From: Winogradskyella undariae
GTDB lineage: Bacteria; Bacteroidota; Bacteroidia; Flavobacteriales; Flavobacteriaceae
Assembly: GCF_013285155.1 (NCBI RefSeq)
Contig: NZ_JABTEL010000004.1
Coordinates: forward strand, 62,001 to 126,000
Direction of reading: 5' to 3'
DNA length: 64,000 bases
The stretch's first letter is position 1. Each line of letters starts with the position of its first letter. Shown piece after piece: positions 39,766 through 49,278 of this stretch. A program made the position numbers and the translations under genes. Below the pieces are notes generated by a model. It ran no database searches. It saw only the letters and a program-made list of their open reading frames with translations, and was not told where the DNA came from.

Positions 39766-41685
39766 ATGAAAAACTTTAATACATTATTACTTATTACGTT
39801 GATGAGTGGCTTTTGCTTAACTGCTCAAAACAAAGACACAAAAAAAGCAGATAAACATTTTGACCGTTACGAATTTGTAAAGGCTGTAGATGATTATAAT
39901 AAGCTTGTTGAAAAAGGAAAAGCAGACAGCTATGTTTACGGACAATTAGCAGAAAGTTATTATAACATTTTTAATACCGTAGAAGCAGAACGCTGGTATG
40001 CTAAAGCTTTAGAAACTTCAAGTGATCCTGAAATGGTTTTTAAGTACTCACAAATGCTCAAGGCTAATGGAAAGTATGAAGAATCTAATGTGCAAATGGA
40101 TAAATTTGCTACAATGAACCCTTCAGATAATAGAGCTATTGCATACAGGGAGAATCCAGATTACTTACCTAAAATTTTAGAACAAGGTAAAAAGTTTAAC
40201 ATTCAAAATGCTGATTATAATTCTGAACAATCAGACTTTGGAGGTATTATGAATGATGGTAAACTTTATATTACTTCTGGTCGTAATGATAATAGAAAAA
40301 ACTATGGTTGGAATGATCAACCATTTTTAGATATCTATACAATTACTAAAAACACAGATGGTACTTCTCAAGAAGCTACATTAGCAAACAATGAGATCAA
40401 TACAAAATACCATGAAGGTTTAGTATCTTTTTCTCCAGATGGAAAAACAATGTACTTTTCAAGAGAAAGTTATTTTGAAAAAGACTACGAAAAAGATTCA
40501 ATTAGCAGCGCTAGATTTAGTCAACTTTATTTATTTAAAGCAACTAAATTAGGTGATGATTGGGATACTGTAGAAAGTTTAGCTATTAACAGTGAAAACT
40601 ATTCTGTAAAAAATCCTTCAGTAAGTGCAGATGGTAAAACAATATACTTTGCCTCTAATATGCCAGGTGGATATGGAAACTTTGATATCTACAAAGCTTC
40701 TATTAATACAGATGGTACTTTAGGAGAACCTGTTAACATGGGACAAAAAGTAAATACTGAAGCACAAGAAATGTTTCCATATATCAGTAGTAACAATACA
40801 TTATATTTCTCTTCTAATGGTCATTTAGGACTTGGTGGTTTAGATGTATTTTATACAAAAGAAATAGATGGTAAAATAGCTACAATTCGTAATTTAGGAA
40901 TTCCTATAAACAGTAATACTGATGATTTTGCCTTTATAATTGACGAAGAAAATGACCAAGGTTTAGTATCTTCTAACAGAGCTGGCGGAAAAGGAAGTGA
41001 TGATATTTATGAATTTAAAAAACTACAACCGCTTTGTGATGTATTAATTAATGCTACAGTTTTAGATGATAAAACACGTGAGCCAATTGCAGGTGCAACA
41101 GTAACATTATTTGATGCAGAAGGTAATAAGGTTGTTTCTAAAACATCAAACGCAGAAGGTCTTGTTGAATTCATGATAGAATGTGAAGAAAACACAGAAT
41201 TGGAAGTTGTTATGGATGGTTTTGACAGTAAAAAAGTACAAGTCAAAGGAACTAACGAAGAAGAAAACAATGTTCAGATTTCTTTAGATCCTATCGAAAA
41301 ATTAATCTTAGCTGAAACAATAGATTTAGCTCCGATTTTCTTCGAATTTGATAAGTCAAACATTACAGCACAAGCAGCATTTGAATTGGATAAATTGGTT
41401 CAGATTATGAACAAATATCCTGAAATGAAAATTTATGCAACCTCTCATACAGATTCTAGAGGACCTGAATCTTATAATACAGGGCTTTCTGATCGTAGAG
41501 CTAAAACTACGGTACAGTATGTAATCTCTAAAGGTATTGACGCATCTCGTATTACAGGTGAAGGTAAAGGTGAAACAGAACCTAAAGTAGATTGTTCTAC
41601 TGGATGTACTAAAGCACAACACGCTGAAAACAGACGTTCTGAATTTATTATTGTAACTGAAGAAACAGAAACAATAGAAGAATAA
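39766..41685 (+). CDS. OmpA-family protein with TPR and PD40 repeats (T9SS partner)
   Basis: A 639-residue envelope protein. After a signal peptide come TPR-like helices (about 25-125), WD40-like PD40 repeats (FSPDGKTMYFSRE, VSADGKTIYFASN, ISSNNTLYFSSNGHLGLGGLDVF), a carboxypeptidase-regulatory-like beta domain (about 425-505, ATVLDDKTREPIAGATVTLF) and an OmpA peptidoglycan-binding domain (IFFEFDKSNI, SHTDSRG, NRRSEF). This PorE-like layout ties T9SS parts to the cell wall. It follows the PorP/SprF gene by 20 nt and ends the cluster. Confidence 0.92.
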   Translation: MKNFNTLLLITLMSGFCLTAQNKDTKKADKHFDRYEFVKAVDDYNKLVEKGKADSYVYGQLAESYYNIFNTVEAERWYAKALETSSDPEMVFKYSQMLKANGKYEESNVQMDKFATMNPSDNRAIAYRENPDYLPKILEQGKKFNIQNADYNSEQSDFGGIMNDGKLYITSGRNDNRKNYGWNDQPFLDIYTITKNTDGTSQEATLANNEINTKYHEGLVSFSPDGKTMYFSRESYFEKDYEKDSISSARFSQLYLFKATKLGDDWDTVESLAINSENYSVKNPSVSADGKTIYFASNMPGGYGNFDIYKASINTDGTLGEPVNMGQKVNTEAQEMFPYISSNNTLYFSSNGHLGLGGLDVFYTKEIDGKIATIRNLGIPINSNTDDFAFIIDEENDQGLVSSNRAGGKGSDDIYEFKKLQPLCDVLINATVLDDKTREPIAGATVTLFDAEGNKVVSKTSNAEGLVEFMIECEENTELEVVMDGFDSKKVQVKGTNEEENNVQISLDPIEKLILAETIDLAPIFFEFDKSNITAQAAFELDKLVQIMNKYPEMKIYATSHTDSRGPESYNTGLSDRRAKTTVQYVISKGIDASRITGEGKGETEPKVDCSTGCTKAQHAENRRSEFIIVTEETETIEE

Positions 41686-41704
41686 AAATCAATTAATGAT
41701 TTAT

Positions 41705-41737
41705 AAAAAAAGCTCTGAAGAAATTCAGAGCTTTTTT
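41705..41737. terminator. Bidirectional terminator after the T9SS cluster
   Basis: Stem AAAAAAGCTCTGA / TCAGAGCTTTTTT with an AGAAAT loop; it also serves the convergent YciI-like pseudogene. Confidence 0.85.
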
Positions 41738-41739
41738 AT

Positions 41740-42288
41740 TTACCGTAAATGATGACCTTTTGCAGCCCACCAGGGATGAATTTCAATAGTTAGCCTCCCC
41801 TCTTTAACCATAGGATCAGAATTTGCTAAACTATCAGCTATTTTTAATGTAGGTACATTATAAATTGTAACACCTCTAATATCTCCATCATCATCAAATG
41901 GACCAGAGATATCAGCCAAACCTAAACTATACATTTTACTTAAGTGTGCTAAATGTTACTCTTGTAGTAAAGCAGCCTCTTCTTCATTCTGATTACGAAT
42001 AGGTCCTTCTTTCAAGAAAGCCATAAAATATTGTTGCATTAATATTGTATCTTGAGTCTTATTGTCTACATAATCAAACACCTTAAACCCATCAGCTTCT
42101 AACTGTTTCTTTAAATCAGCTACTGATATTTTTGGCTCTTTTAATACTTTATCTAATTCAATTACAGGTTGCTTAGAATTAACAACTTGTGGAATTTGTG
42201 CATTAACTTCCGTTGTCGTTTCATTCTTACAACTAAAAAAACTACAAACAACCAAAGAAGAAAAAAGTACTTGTTTTAATTTTACCAT
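41740..42288 (-). pseudogene. YciI-like lipoprotein gene interrupted by one in-frame TAA
   Basis: The first part (42288 to 41956, 110 residues) starts with a lipoprotein signal ending FFSC and includes TILMQQYFMAFLKEGPIRNQ, the start of a YciI (YCII-related) domain. It stops at TAA (41956-41958). The same frame continues without another stop from 41955 to 41740, reading HLAHLSKMYSLGLADISGPF, then DDDGDIRGVTIYNV and IHPWW, the rest of the YciI domain. A single base change (for instance CAA to TAA) explains the break. The gene overlaps the upstream CYTH gene by 7 nt. It could be a true pseudogene, a sequencing error or a readthrough site. Confidence 0.85.
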
Positions 42289-42749
42289 GATTTATATGGG
42301 GATTTACTTAATATTGAATTATAATATTTTATATCACCAGTAACTTCCTTTCCTAACCAATTTGGTTTTTTATAGGTTTCATTTTCAGAAATTAATTCAA
42401 CTTCAGCAATAATTAAACCTTCATTGTCACCATAAAATTCATCAATCTCAAAAACATGATTATTAGATTTAACTTCATAACGTGTTTTATCTATAATACC
42501 AGGTTCACAAAGTAATAATAAAGCTTCAGCTTCCGTTTTAGATATTTCTTTTTCCCACTCAAAACGCGTTAACCCATTTACTGAAGACTTTCCTTTAACG
42601 GTAATAAAACCTTGATCATCTTTTAATCTTATACGTACAGTTCGTTCTTTATGACTATTTAAAAAACCTTGCTTTATACTGTAACTATTAAAAGCTTCCG
42701 ATTTAAAAACATTAGAAGTCACTAAAAATTTACGTTCTATTTCTTCCAT
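42282..42749 (-). CDS. CYTH domain protein (triphosphate tunnel metalloenzyme)
   Basis: A 155-residue cytoplasmic protein with the CYTH hallmark MEEIERKFLV (ExExK) at the start, RTVRIRLKDDQGFITVKGK, TRFEWEKEI and FEIDEFYGDNEGLIIAEVEL, the acidic and basic strands that line the tunnel. Such enzymes cleave triphosphates, for instance tripolyphosphate or nucleotides; the substrate here is unknown. Its stop overlaps the ATG of the YciI-like gene (ATGGTAA), so translation is probably coupled. Confidence 0.92.
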   Translation of the reverse strand: MEEIERKFLVTSNVFKSEAFNSYSIKQGFLNSHKERTVRIRLKDDQGFITVKGKSSVNGLTRFEWEKEISKTEAEALLLLCEPGIIDKTRYEVKSNNHVFEIDEFYGDNEGLIIAEVELISENETYKKPNWLGKEVTGDIKYYNSILSKSPYKSW

Positions 42750-42841
42750 TTTTTGTCCTGAAAAATACAGGGATATTATTTAATTAATTATAATCTCAAA
42801 TTAGAGATTCCTGCAGCCACAGGATTTCATAAATTTACAGT

Positions 42842-43951
42842 ATGCTAAGCGATTTACCAATAAGAAAGATAATTCATGTAGATATGGATGCATTTTATGC
42901 ATCTGTAGCACAATTGGACAATCCGGAACTGAAAGGTAAAGCCATAGCTGTTGGAGGTGGAGGAACAAGAGGTGTTGTAAGTGCTGCAAGTTACGAAGCT
43001 AGAAAGTTTGGTGTAAAAAGTGCCATGTCTGGCCGATTGGCGATAAAACTTTGTCCTGATTTAATTTTTGTTAAAACAGATTTTGAGCGTTATAAAACTA
43101 TTTCAAAAAAAATAAGAACCATTTTTTTAGATTATACAGACTTAGTAGAACCATTATCACTTGATGAAGCTTACTTAGATGTAACAGAAAACAAAAAAGG
43201 GCTTTTTAGCGCTTCTTTAATTGCTGAAGAGATAAGACAAAGGATATATGAAGAAGTAGGCCTTACAGCTTCCGCAGGCATCTCTATTAATAAATTTATA
43301 GCAAAGGTTGCTAGTGATTACAATAAACCAAATGGACAAAAAACCGTAAACCCCGAAGATGTACTTCCTTTTCTAGAGGAATTAGATATTAGAAAATTTT
43401 ATGGTGTAGGTAAAGTAACCGCCGAAAAAATGTATCAAAAAGGGATTTTTACAGGGAAAGACTTAAAAACTAAATCTATAGATTACTTAAGTAAAAACTT
43501 TGGGAAATCTGGTCTGTACTATTACAATGTTGTAAGAGGTATTCATACAAGTGAAGTGAAACCAAATCGCATTCGTAAATCGTTAGCTGCAGAACGCACC
43601 TTTAGTGAAAATCTTTCTTCTGAAATCTTTATGCTAGAAAAATTAGAGCAGATTGCTGAAGAAGTAGCCAAACGATTGCAAAAAAGCAATGTATCTGGTA
43701 AAACAATAACTCTTAAAATAAAATATAGTGATTTTACATTACAAACACGAAGTAAAACTTTGCCCTATTATGTGAAAGAAACTTCAATTATTTTAGAAAC
43801 AGCTAAGGATTTATTATACCAAGATAGGCTGAATAACTCCGTTCGTTTATTAGGAATTTCACTATCTAATTTAAATATCAATGCTAAACTTCCTGAAAAG
43901 GATTTAAAAGAAAAAAAGTCAATTAGTGTACAATTAAAGTTTAAATTTTAA
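42842..43951 (+). CDS. dinB: DNA polymerase IV (Y-family)
   Basis: A 369-residue translesion polymerase. The catalytic motifs are IIHVDMDAFYASV near residue 10 and SLDEAYLDV near residue 104, followed by ASAGISINKFIAKVASDYNKPNG. The helix-hairpin-helix region DIRKFYGVGKVTAEKM and the little finger with AERTFSEN follow. It synthesises past DNA damage with low fidelity. The length is close to the family norm, and the C-terminal end QLKFKF resembles a beta-clamp-binding tail. It stands alone, divergent from the CYTH gene. Confidence 0.95.
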   Translation: MLSDLPIRKIIHVDMDAFYASVAQLDNPELKGKAIAVGGGGTRGVVSAASYEARKFGVKSAMSGRLAIKLCPDLIFVKTDFERYKTISKKIRTIFLDYTDLVEPLSLDEAYLDVTENKKGLFSASLIAEEIRQRIYEEVGLTASAGISINKFIAKVASDYNKPNGQKTVNPEDVLPFLEELDIRKFYGVGKVTAEKMYQKGIFTGKDLKTKSIDYLSKNFGKSGLYYYNVVRGIHTSEVKPNRIRKSLAAERTFSENLSSEIFMLEKLEQIAEEVAKRLQKSNVSGKTITLKIKYSDFTLQTRSKTLPYYVKETSIILETAKDLLYQDRLNNSVRLLGISLSNLNINAKLPEKDLKEKKSISVQLKFKF

Positions 43952-44040
43952 TCGTTCAATAATTGACTTTAGAAATATAGTAAGCTAACGAATTAACCTA
44001 AAGACTGAAACAGAGTCTAAGTTATCATTAACAAAATTAT

Positions 44041-45480
44041 TTATAAGCTACAGCTTTCAATCTCACTAACTCTTAGTGTATTTACCATACCTTTATCTTG
44101 TATTGGCATCGCTGCTAAACTAATAAGCATATCTCCAACATTAGCATAACCTTTTTTACAAGCTATAGTATTAACGTCATCAATAGTTTCATCAGTACTT
44201 ACAAACTTATCATAGTAAAATGCTGTAACACCCCATAATAAACTCAATTGAGTAAGAATACGACGGTTAGAAGTAAATACTAAAATATGAGCTGATGGTC
44301 TCCATGCTGAAATTTGAAATGCCGTATACCCACTATTTGTTAATGTAGATATCGCTTTTGCATTAATTTCATTTGCCATATTGGCTGCATGATAACAAAT
44401 CGCTTTAGTTATGTAACGTTTAGTACGAATATGTGGTGGAGATTGTGGTACTTGAATAAGTGGAGAATGTTCTACAGTACGAATAATATTAGCCATTTGT
44501 CTAATAACCTGTACAGGATATTGACCAACTGAAGTTTCACCAGATAACATTACTGCATCAGCACCATCCATAACAGAATTGGCAACATCATTAACCTCTG
44601 CACGTGTTGGTGTTAAACTTGTAATCATTGTTTCCATCATTTGGGTAGCAATAATTACAGGAATTCTAGCACGCTTAGCTCTAAGTACTAATTGTTTTTG
44701 TATTAAAGGAACTTCCTCTGCAGGAATTTCAACACCTAAATCACCACGAGCTACCATTAAACCGTCACAGTAAGCAACAATTTTATCGATATTTTCTACT
44801 GCTTCTGGTTTTTCAATTTTAGCTATAATTGGAATTTTATGTGCACTATGCTCACTGATTAATTTTTCAAGTTGCATTAAATCTTCAGCATGACGTACAA
44901 AAGATAAAGCGATCCAATCTACTTCTTGACCGATTGCAAAAATTGCATCTTCTATATCTTTTTCTGTTAATGCAGGCTGAGAAATATCTGTATTAGGAAG
45001 GTTAACTCCTTTTTTAGACTTTAATGGACCTCCTTGAATTACTTTAGCTTTTACTTCACTTACATTATCTGTAGATACAACTTCAAAAATTAATTTTCCG
45101 TCATCTAATAATATACGTTCACCTGGTTTAGCATCTTGAGGAAACCTATCATAAGTCATGTAAACACGATCCTTAGTTCCTTCAAAACGTTCTCCTGTAG
45201 CAAAAATAATTTCGTCACCTTCATTTACGATGACTTCTTCTTTCATTACTCCAACACGTAATTTAGGACCTTGTAAATCTCCTAAGATTGAAGCATTATA
45301 ACCATACTCTTTATTAAGTTCGCGAATCATTTTAATACGCTCTTCAACATCTGCATAATCAGCGTGAGAGAAATTGATTCTAAATACATTTGCCCCCTCA
45401 TCTAGCATTGCTTTTAAAACTTCTTTGCTACTTGTTGCTGGGCCTAATGTGGCTACTATTTTTGTTTTCTTGTGTGACAT
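44041..45480 (-). CDS. pyk: Pyruvate kinase
   Basis: A 479-residue glycolytic enzyme making pyruvate and ATP from phosphoenolpyruvate. It has KIVATLGPAT at the start, RINFSHADY, GDLQGPKLRVG, the active-site IIAKIEKPEAVENID, ARGDLGVEIP and MLSGETSVG. The C-terminal domain (about 360-475) is of ordinary length. It lies 4 nt after the IPExxxVDY-family gene, a usual flavobacterial pairing. Confidence 0.97.
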   Translation of the reverse strand: MSHKKTKIVATLGPATSSKEVLKAMLDEGANVFRINFSHADYADVEERIKMIRELNKEYGYNASILGDLQGPKLRVGVMKEEVIVNEGDEIIFATGERFEGTKDRVYMTYDRFPQDAKPGERILLDDGKLIFEVVSTDNVSEVKAKVIQGGPLKSKKGVNLPNTDISQPALTEKDIEDAIFAIGQEVDWIALSFVRHAEDLMQLEKLISEHSAHKIPIIAKIEKPEAVENIDKIVAYCDGLMVARGDLGVEIPAEEVPLIQKQLVLRAKRARIPVIIATQMMETMITSLTPTRAEVNDVANSVMDGADAVMLSGETSVGQYPVQVIRQMANIIRTVEHSPLIQVPQSPPHIRTKRYITKAICYHAANMANEINAKAISTLTNSGYTAFQISAWRPSAHILVFTSNRRILTQLSLLWGVTAFYYDKFVSTDETIDDVNTIACKKGYANVGDMLISLAAMPIQDKGMVNTLRVSEIESCSL

Positions 45481-45484
45481 CTAT

Positions 45485-45964
45485 TCAAAAAATTAAGTGG
45501 TCTTTTGATTTTATTTTTAACGGATCTACCGTATAACTTGTTATAATTTGTGGAATACTTTTTAACTTACTTAAAATAGAGTTTTCATCAAAATTGTGTG
45601 ATTCTTCAGAAATTTTAAGAAAAAAATCTACTTTTTTATATTCAGAAATTAGATAAAATGTTTTCAGTACTTTTTCGTTATCATCAAATAACGTCCCAGA
45701 ACTAAGCAGACTATCTTCTTCCTTTTTACATACATTTGAAATTAAATTCCATAATACATATTCGGTTTCATTATCCCATTCAAAAATACTGTAAGAGGAT
45801 TCCAAATATTTAAAGTCAACATCTTGATCTTTACGCTCTAATCTAAGCTCTAAATGTTTATTAAGCAAATAAGCCAACCGATAATCTTCTAACCTACAAT
45901 GAATCGCAATTAATGTATAGGAGTCATCATAAAAATCATCAACCTGAAGTTTGTGTAAAGCCAT
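45485..45964 (-). CDS. IPExxxVDY family protein
   Basis: A 159-residue cytoplasmic protein of a Bacteroidota family of unknown function, usually encoded just before pyruvate kinase. It begins HKLQVDDFYDDSYTLIAIHC, has YSIFEWDNETEYVLWNLISN and FYLISEYKKVDFFLKI in the middle, and ends near IPQIITSYTVDPLKIKSKDH, a variant of the name-giving motif with Gln for Glu. The 4-nt gap to pyk suggests cotranscription and perhaps a regulatory link. Confidence 0.82.
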   Translation of the reverse strand: MALHKLQVDDFYDDSYTLIAIHCRLEDYRLAYLLNKHLELRLERKDQDVDFKYLESSYSIFEWDNETEYVLWNLISNVCKKEEDSLLSSGTLFDDNEKVLKTFYLISEYKKVDFFLKISEESHNFDENSILSKLKSIPQIITSYTVDPLKIKSKDHLIF

Positions 45965-46098
45965 TCAATTATAACTTTGAATTGCAAATATACCACTTTA
46001 AAAGATTAGTTAGCTTAAGAAATGGTTAAGATTAGTTCTTAAAACCAGCGAAAACGTTCTCGTTAAATGCTTTTAATTTAATAGGAAGAAATTACGGA

Positions 46099-46839
46099 TT
46101 AATGAGAGCTGTTAATTTTGTTTTGTAAAGCAAAAAAAGCGCGTTTAGAAGCTTTTTCTTCGGCCTTTTTCTTAGATGTGGCACGAGCTTTAGAAACGAC
46201 TTTATCGTTAATAGAAAGTTTTACAGAAAAATGTTTTAACTCATCTTTACCTGTATCTTCATAAACCTCATAATTAAAGGTATTCTTTTCTTTTTGGCAC
46301 CATTCTATAAGTAAACTCTTATAACTTATCACCTTACCTTCTAAGGACTCAATATCTACATGTGGCGTAATAACACTCTTGTAAATAAATTTTTCACTAA
46401 AACTATAACCTCTATCTAGGTAAATGGCTCCAACTAAAGCTTCAAAAAGATTACCATGTATGTTATTACCAAAATTAGAAGTCGGAATTCTACTTTCTAC
46501 AAAGTTTATAAGTCCTAGATCTTCACCTAACTTATTAAGATTTTCTCTGCTCACCACTTTAGAACGCATCTTAGTTAGATAACCTTCATCACCATGTGGA
46601 ACCTCTTTAAACAAGTATGCGCCGACAACTGCCCCAATTATGGCGTCACCAACAAACTCTAGACGTTCATAGTTAATTGCATTTCCTTTAGCGTCCTTAA
46701 TATTCATAGAACGGTGCGTAAATGCAGTAATATACAACGACTTAGTCTTGGGTTTAAACCCAATAATTTTCTTAAGTTGAATAAAAAAATTCCCGTCTTC
46801 TTGAGAGCGGGAATTTAATATGTTACGAATGAAGCTCAT
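46099..46839 (-). CDS. rnc: Ribonuclease III
   Basis: A 246-residue double-strand-specific endonuclease for rRNA and mRNA processing. The catalytic signature is YERLEFVGDAIIG near residue 57, the second acidic site is in NLFEALVGAIYLDRG, and the C-terminal double-stranded RNA-binding domain (about 165-240) ends KAEEKASKRAFFAL. It lies 7 nt after fabF on the minus strand in the acpP-fabF-rnc operon. Confidence 0.96.
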   Translation of the reverse strand: MSFIRNILNSRSQEDGNFFIQLKKIIGFKPKTKSLYITAFTHRSMNIKDAKGNAINYERLEFVGDAIIGAVVGAYLFKEVPHGDEGYLTKMRSKVVSRENLNKLGEDLGLINFVESRIPTSNFGNNIHGNLFEALVGAIYLDRGYSFSEKFIYKSVITPHVDIESLEGKVISYKSLLIEWCQKEKNTFNYEVYEDTGKDELKHFSVKLSINDKVVSKARATSKKKAEEKASKRAFFALQNKINSSH

Positions 46840-46846
46840 TCGGGAT

Positions 46847-48097
46847 TTAATCTAATTTTTTGAATAATACGCAGGCGTTATGACCACCAAATCCAAAGGT
46901 ATTACTCATTGCTACTTTAATGTCTCGTTTCTGAGCTTTATTAAGCGTTAAATTTAATTCTGGATCTATGTTTTCGTCAACCGTTTCGTGGTTGATTGTT
47001 GGTGGTACAATACCATGCTCCATCGCTAATATTGAGGCAATAGACTCAATAGCTCCAGCAGCACCCAACAAGTGACCTGTCATAGATTTTGTAGAATTAA
47101 TATTTATGTTCTTAGCGTGGCTTCCAAATACTTCAGATATAGCTTTTAACTCTGCAACATCACCTAAAGGTGTAGATGTTCCGTGTGTATTTATATGATC
47201 TACGTCTTCCGGTTTTAAACCAGCGTTTTCTAAACAATTTTTCATTACAGCAACAACTCCAATCCCATCAGGATGTGGCGCTGTCATATGATATGCGTCA
47301 GAAGATAAACCTCCACCTAATACTTCGGCGTAAATTTTAGCTCCCCTTGCTTTTGCATGTTCATACTCTTCTAAAACAATCGCACCAGCACCTTCACCTA
47401 ACACAAAACCATCACGGTTAGCATCAAATGGTCTAGAAGCTGATTGAGGATCGTCATTTCGAGTACTCATAGCATGCATAGCATTAAATCCGCCCATACC
47501 AGCAATAGTAACTGCAGCTTCACTTCCTCCTGTTATAATCACATCACAAGTCCCTAAACGTATAGTGTTTAAAGCATCGATCATTGAGTTTGCAGAAGAA
47601 GCACACGCAGATACTGTAGTATAGTTAGGACCCATAAAACCATATTTTATAGATATGTTTCCAGGTGCTATATCAGCAATCATTTTCGGAATGAAGAAAG
47701 GATTAAAACGAGGTGTACCATCACCAGCAGCAAAGTTTAACACTTCATTCTGAAATGTTTCTAAACCACCAATACCAGCTCCCCAAATAACACCTACTCT
47801 TAGTTTGTTTAAAGAATCTAGATCTAGTTTCGAGTCTACAATTGCTTCATCAGAAGCGACCATTGCATACTGCGAAAACTTATCCATTCGCTTTGCTAAT
47901 TTCCTATCAATAAAGTCAGTAACTTCAAAGTTTTTTATTTCACAAGCGAACTTAGTCTTGAATTTTTCAGGATCAAAATGTGTTACTTCGGCAGCACCAC
48001 TTTTTCCACTAATAAGAGCATCCCAATATTCATCTTTGGTATTTCCTATTGGTGTAAGTGCACCTAAACCTGTAACTACTACTCGCTTTAATTCCAT
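46847..48097 (-). CDS. fabF: 3-oxoacyl-ACP synthase II
   Basis: A 416-residue condensing enzyme of fatty acid elongation. The Cys-His-His triad is visible: TTVSACASSANSMIDA (Cys near 163), NTHGTSTPLGD and STKSMTGHLLGAAGAIE. The N-terminal VVVTGLGALTPIG is standard. It uses the acyl carrier protein encoded 13 nt upstream. Confidence 0.97.
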   Translation of the reverse strand: MELKRVVVTGLGALTPIGNTKDEYWDALISGKSGAAEVTHFDPEKFKTKFACEIKNFEVTDFIDRKLAKRMDKFSQYAMVASDEAIVDSKLDLDSLNKLRVGVIWGAGIGGLETFQNEVLNFAAGDGTPRFNPFFIPKMIADIAPGNISIKYGFMGPNYTTVSACASSANSMIDALNTIRLGTCDVIITGGSEAAVTIAGMGGFNAMHAMSTRNDDPQSASRPFDANRDGFVLGEGAGAIVLEEYEHAKARGAKIYAEVLGGGLSSDAYHMTAPHPDGIGVVAVMKNCLENAGLKPEDVDHINTHGTSTPLGDVAELKAISEVFGSHAKNININSTKSMTGHLLGAAGAIESIASILAMEHGIVPPTINHETVDENIDPELNLTLNKAQKRDIKVAMSNTFGFGGHNACVLFKKLD

Positions 48098-48110
48098 AAA
48101 AATAGAGTTA

Positions 48111-48344
48111 TTATTTTGCTGCTTCTATATAAGAAACTGCTTGACCAACTGTTGCAATGTTTTCTGCTTGATCATCTGGGATTTGAATATCAAATTCTTT
48201 TTCGAATTCCATTATCAATTCAACAGTATCTAATGAATCCGCTCCTAAATCGTTTGTGAAGCTTGCTTCAGTTACAACTTCGTTTTCATCAACACCTAAC
48301 TTGTCTACGATAATCGCTTTTACTCTTGATGCAATGTCTGACAT
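48111..48344 (-). CDS. acpP: Acyl carrier protein
   Basis: A 77-residue acidic carrier of growing acyl chains. Phosphopantetheine attaches to Ser in [16 protein letters not shown]. It is the first gene of acpP-fabF-rnc; its ATG lies about 30 nt after a TACTTTTG promoter box. Confidence 0.97.
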   Translation of the reverse strand: MSDIASRVKAIIVDKLGVDENEVVTEASFTNDLGADSLDTVELIMEFEKEFDIQIPDDQAENIATVGQAVSYIEAAK

Positions 48345-48374
48345 AATTTTTTAATTTTAAGTTTTATTAGACGG

Positions 48375-48382
48375 CAAAAGTA
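48375..48382 (-). promoter_or_regulatory. acpP: Candidate -7 box of acpP-fabF-rnc
   Basis: TACTTTTG on the minus strand matches TAnnTTTG, 30 nt before the acpP ATG. Confidence 0.45.
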
Positions 48383-48616
48383 AAAAACTTTATTTTAAAA
48401 AACACCTTTACCGATAAAATGTACACATAAAATAATGCAAATCGATAGAAGTATTTGGTTTTTACCGCTAATTGTAAATTATTATTCTTTTTTTTGTTCG
48501 AATATTTGAAACAAATATAACTGTAAATGCAATGAACTGAACTAAAGTTTGCTAAACATTCTGTAAATTTTAATTCATAAATTACATTTCAATATAATCT
48601 AAAATAAAATTAATTG

Positions 48617-49177
48617 ATGAAACGTATTGTGATTTTTGCCTCCGGAAGTGGATCTAATGCAGAAAATTTAATTAAGTTCTTTCAAAACAGCGATACTGCG
48701 TCTGTTATTCAGGTATTAACAAACAATCCTCATGCCAAAGTTTTAGAGCGCTGTAAAAAACTAAATGTTAGCGCATTGTCTTTTAATCGAATTGCTTTTT
48801 CTAAGTCCGAAGATGTTTTAAACATTTTAAAAACGGCACAACCAGACCTTATAATATTAGCTGGTTTTCTTTGGAAGTTTCCCGAATTCATATTAAAAGA
48901 ATTCGAAAATAAAGTTATTAATGTTCACCCTGCATTGCTTCCTAATTATGGTGGAAAAGGCATGTATGGCATGAATGTTCATGACGCTGTGGTTGCTAAT
49001 AAAGAAACTGAAACAGGTATCACAATCCATTATGTGAACGAAAATTACGATGAAGGTGCTATTATTTTTCAAGCAAAATGTGAAGTTTTACCATCGGATT
49101 CAGCAGATGATGTTGCAGGAAAAATTCATTTGTTAGAGATGGAGCATTTTCCTGTAGTAGTTAATGAGTTATTATAA
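48617..49177 (+). CDS. purN: Phosphoribosylglycinamide formyltransferase
   Basis: A 187-residue purine biosynthesis enzyme transferring a formyl group to GAR. It has FASGSGSNAENLIKFF at the start, ILAGFLWKFP, and the active site INVHPALLPNYGGKGMYG with Asn, His and, further on, the Asp of ENYDEGAIIFQ. The ATG at 48617 is used rather than the TTG one codon before. It is divergent from acpP. Confidence 0.94.
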   Translation: MKRIVIFASGSGSNAENLIKFFQNSDTASVIQVLTNNPHAKVLERCKKLNVSALSFNRIAFSKSEDVLNILKTAQPDLIILAGFLWKFPEFILKEFENKVINVHPALLPNYGGKGMYGMNVHDAVVANKETETGITIHYVNENYDEGAIIFQAKCEVLPSDSADDVAGKIHLLEMEHFPVVVNELL

Positions 49178-49188
49178 AATTAATCAAA

Positions 49189-49272
49189 TGTCATGCTGAA
49201 CTTGTCGAAGCATCTTTATGAGATTCTTCATTTCATTCAGAATAACAAAAGAGATTCCCGTTTTCACGGAAA
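49189..49272. repeat. REP-like repeat between purN and rnhA
   Basis: Begins TGTCATGCTGAACTTGTCGA and includes GAGATTCTTC, CATTCAGAATAAC and GAGATTCCCG-TTTTCACGGAA. It is a composite of the short dispersed repeats common in flavobacteria, related to the copies at 57862 and 62734. Confidence 0.65.
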
Positions 49273-49278
49273 CTGAAG

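Noticed and set aside
41356..41622. Minus-strand open frame within the OmpA-family gene
   Set aside because: It is antisense to the conserved OmpA domain and Cys/Arg-rich as expected for a shadow frame.
41956..41958. The UUA-loop tRNA-like RNA as a suppressor of the in-frame TAA in the YciI-like gene
   Set aside because: Attractive but there is no evidence: the tRNA-like RNA may not be functional, and TAA ends many normal genes in this window.
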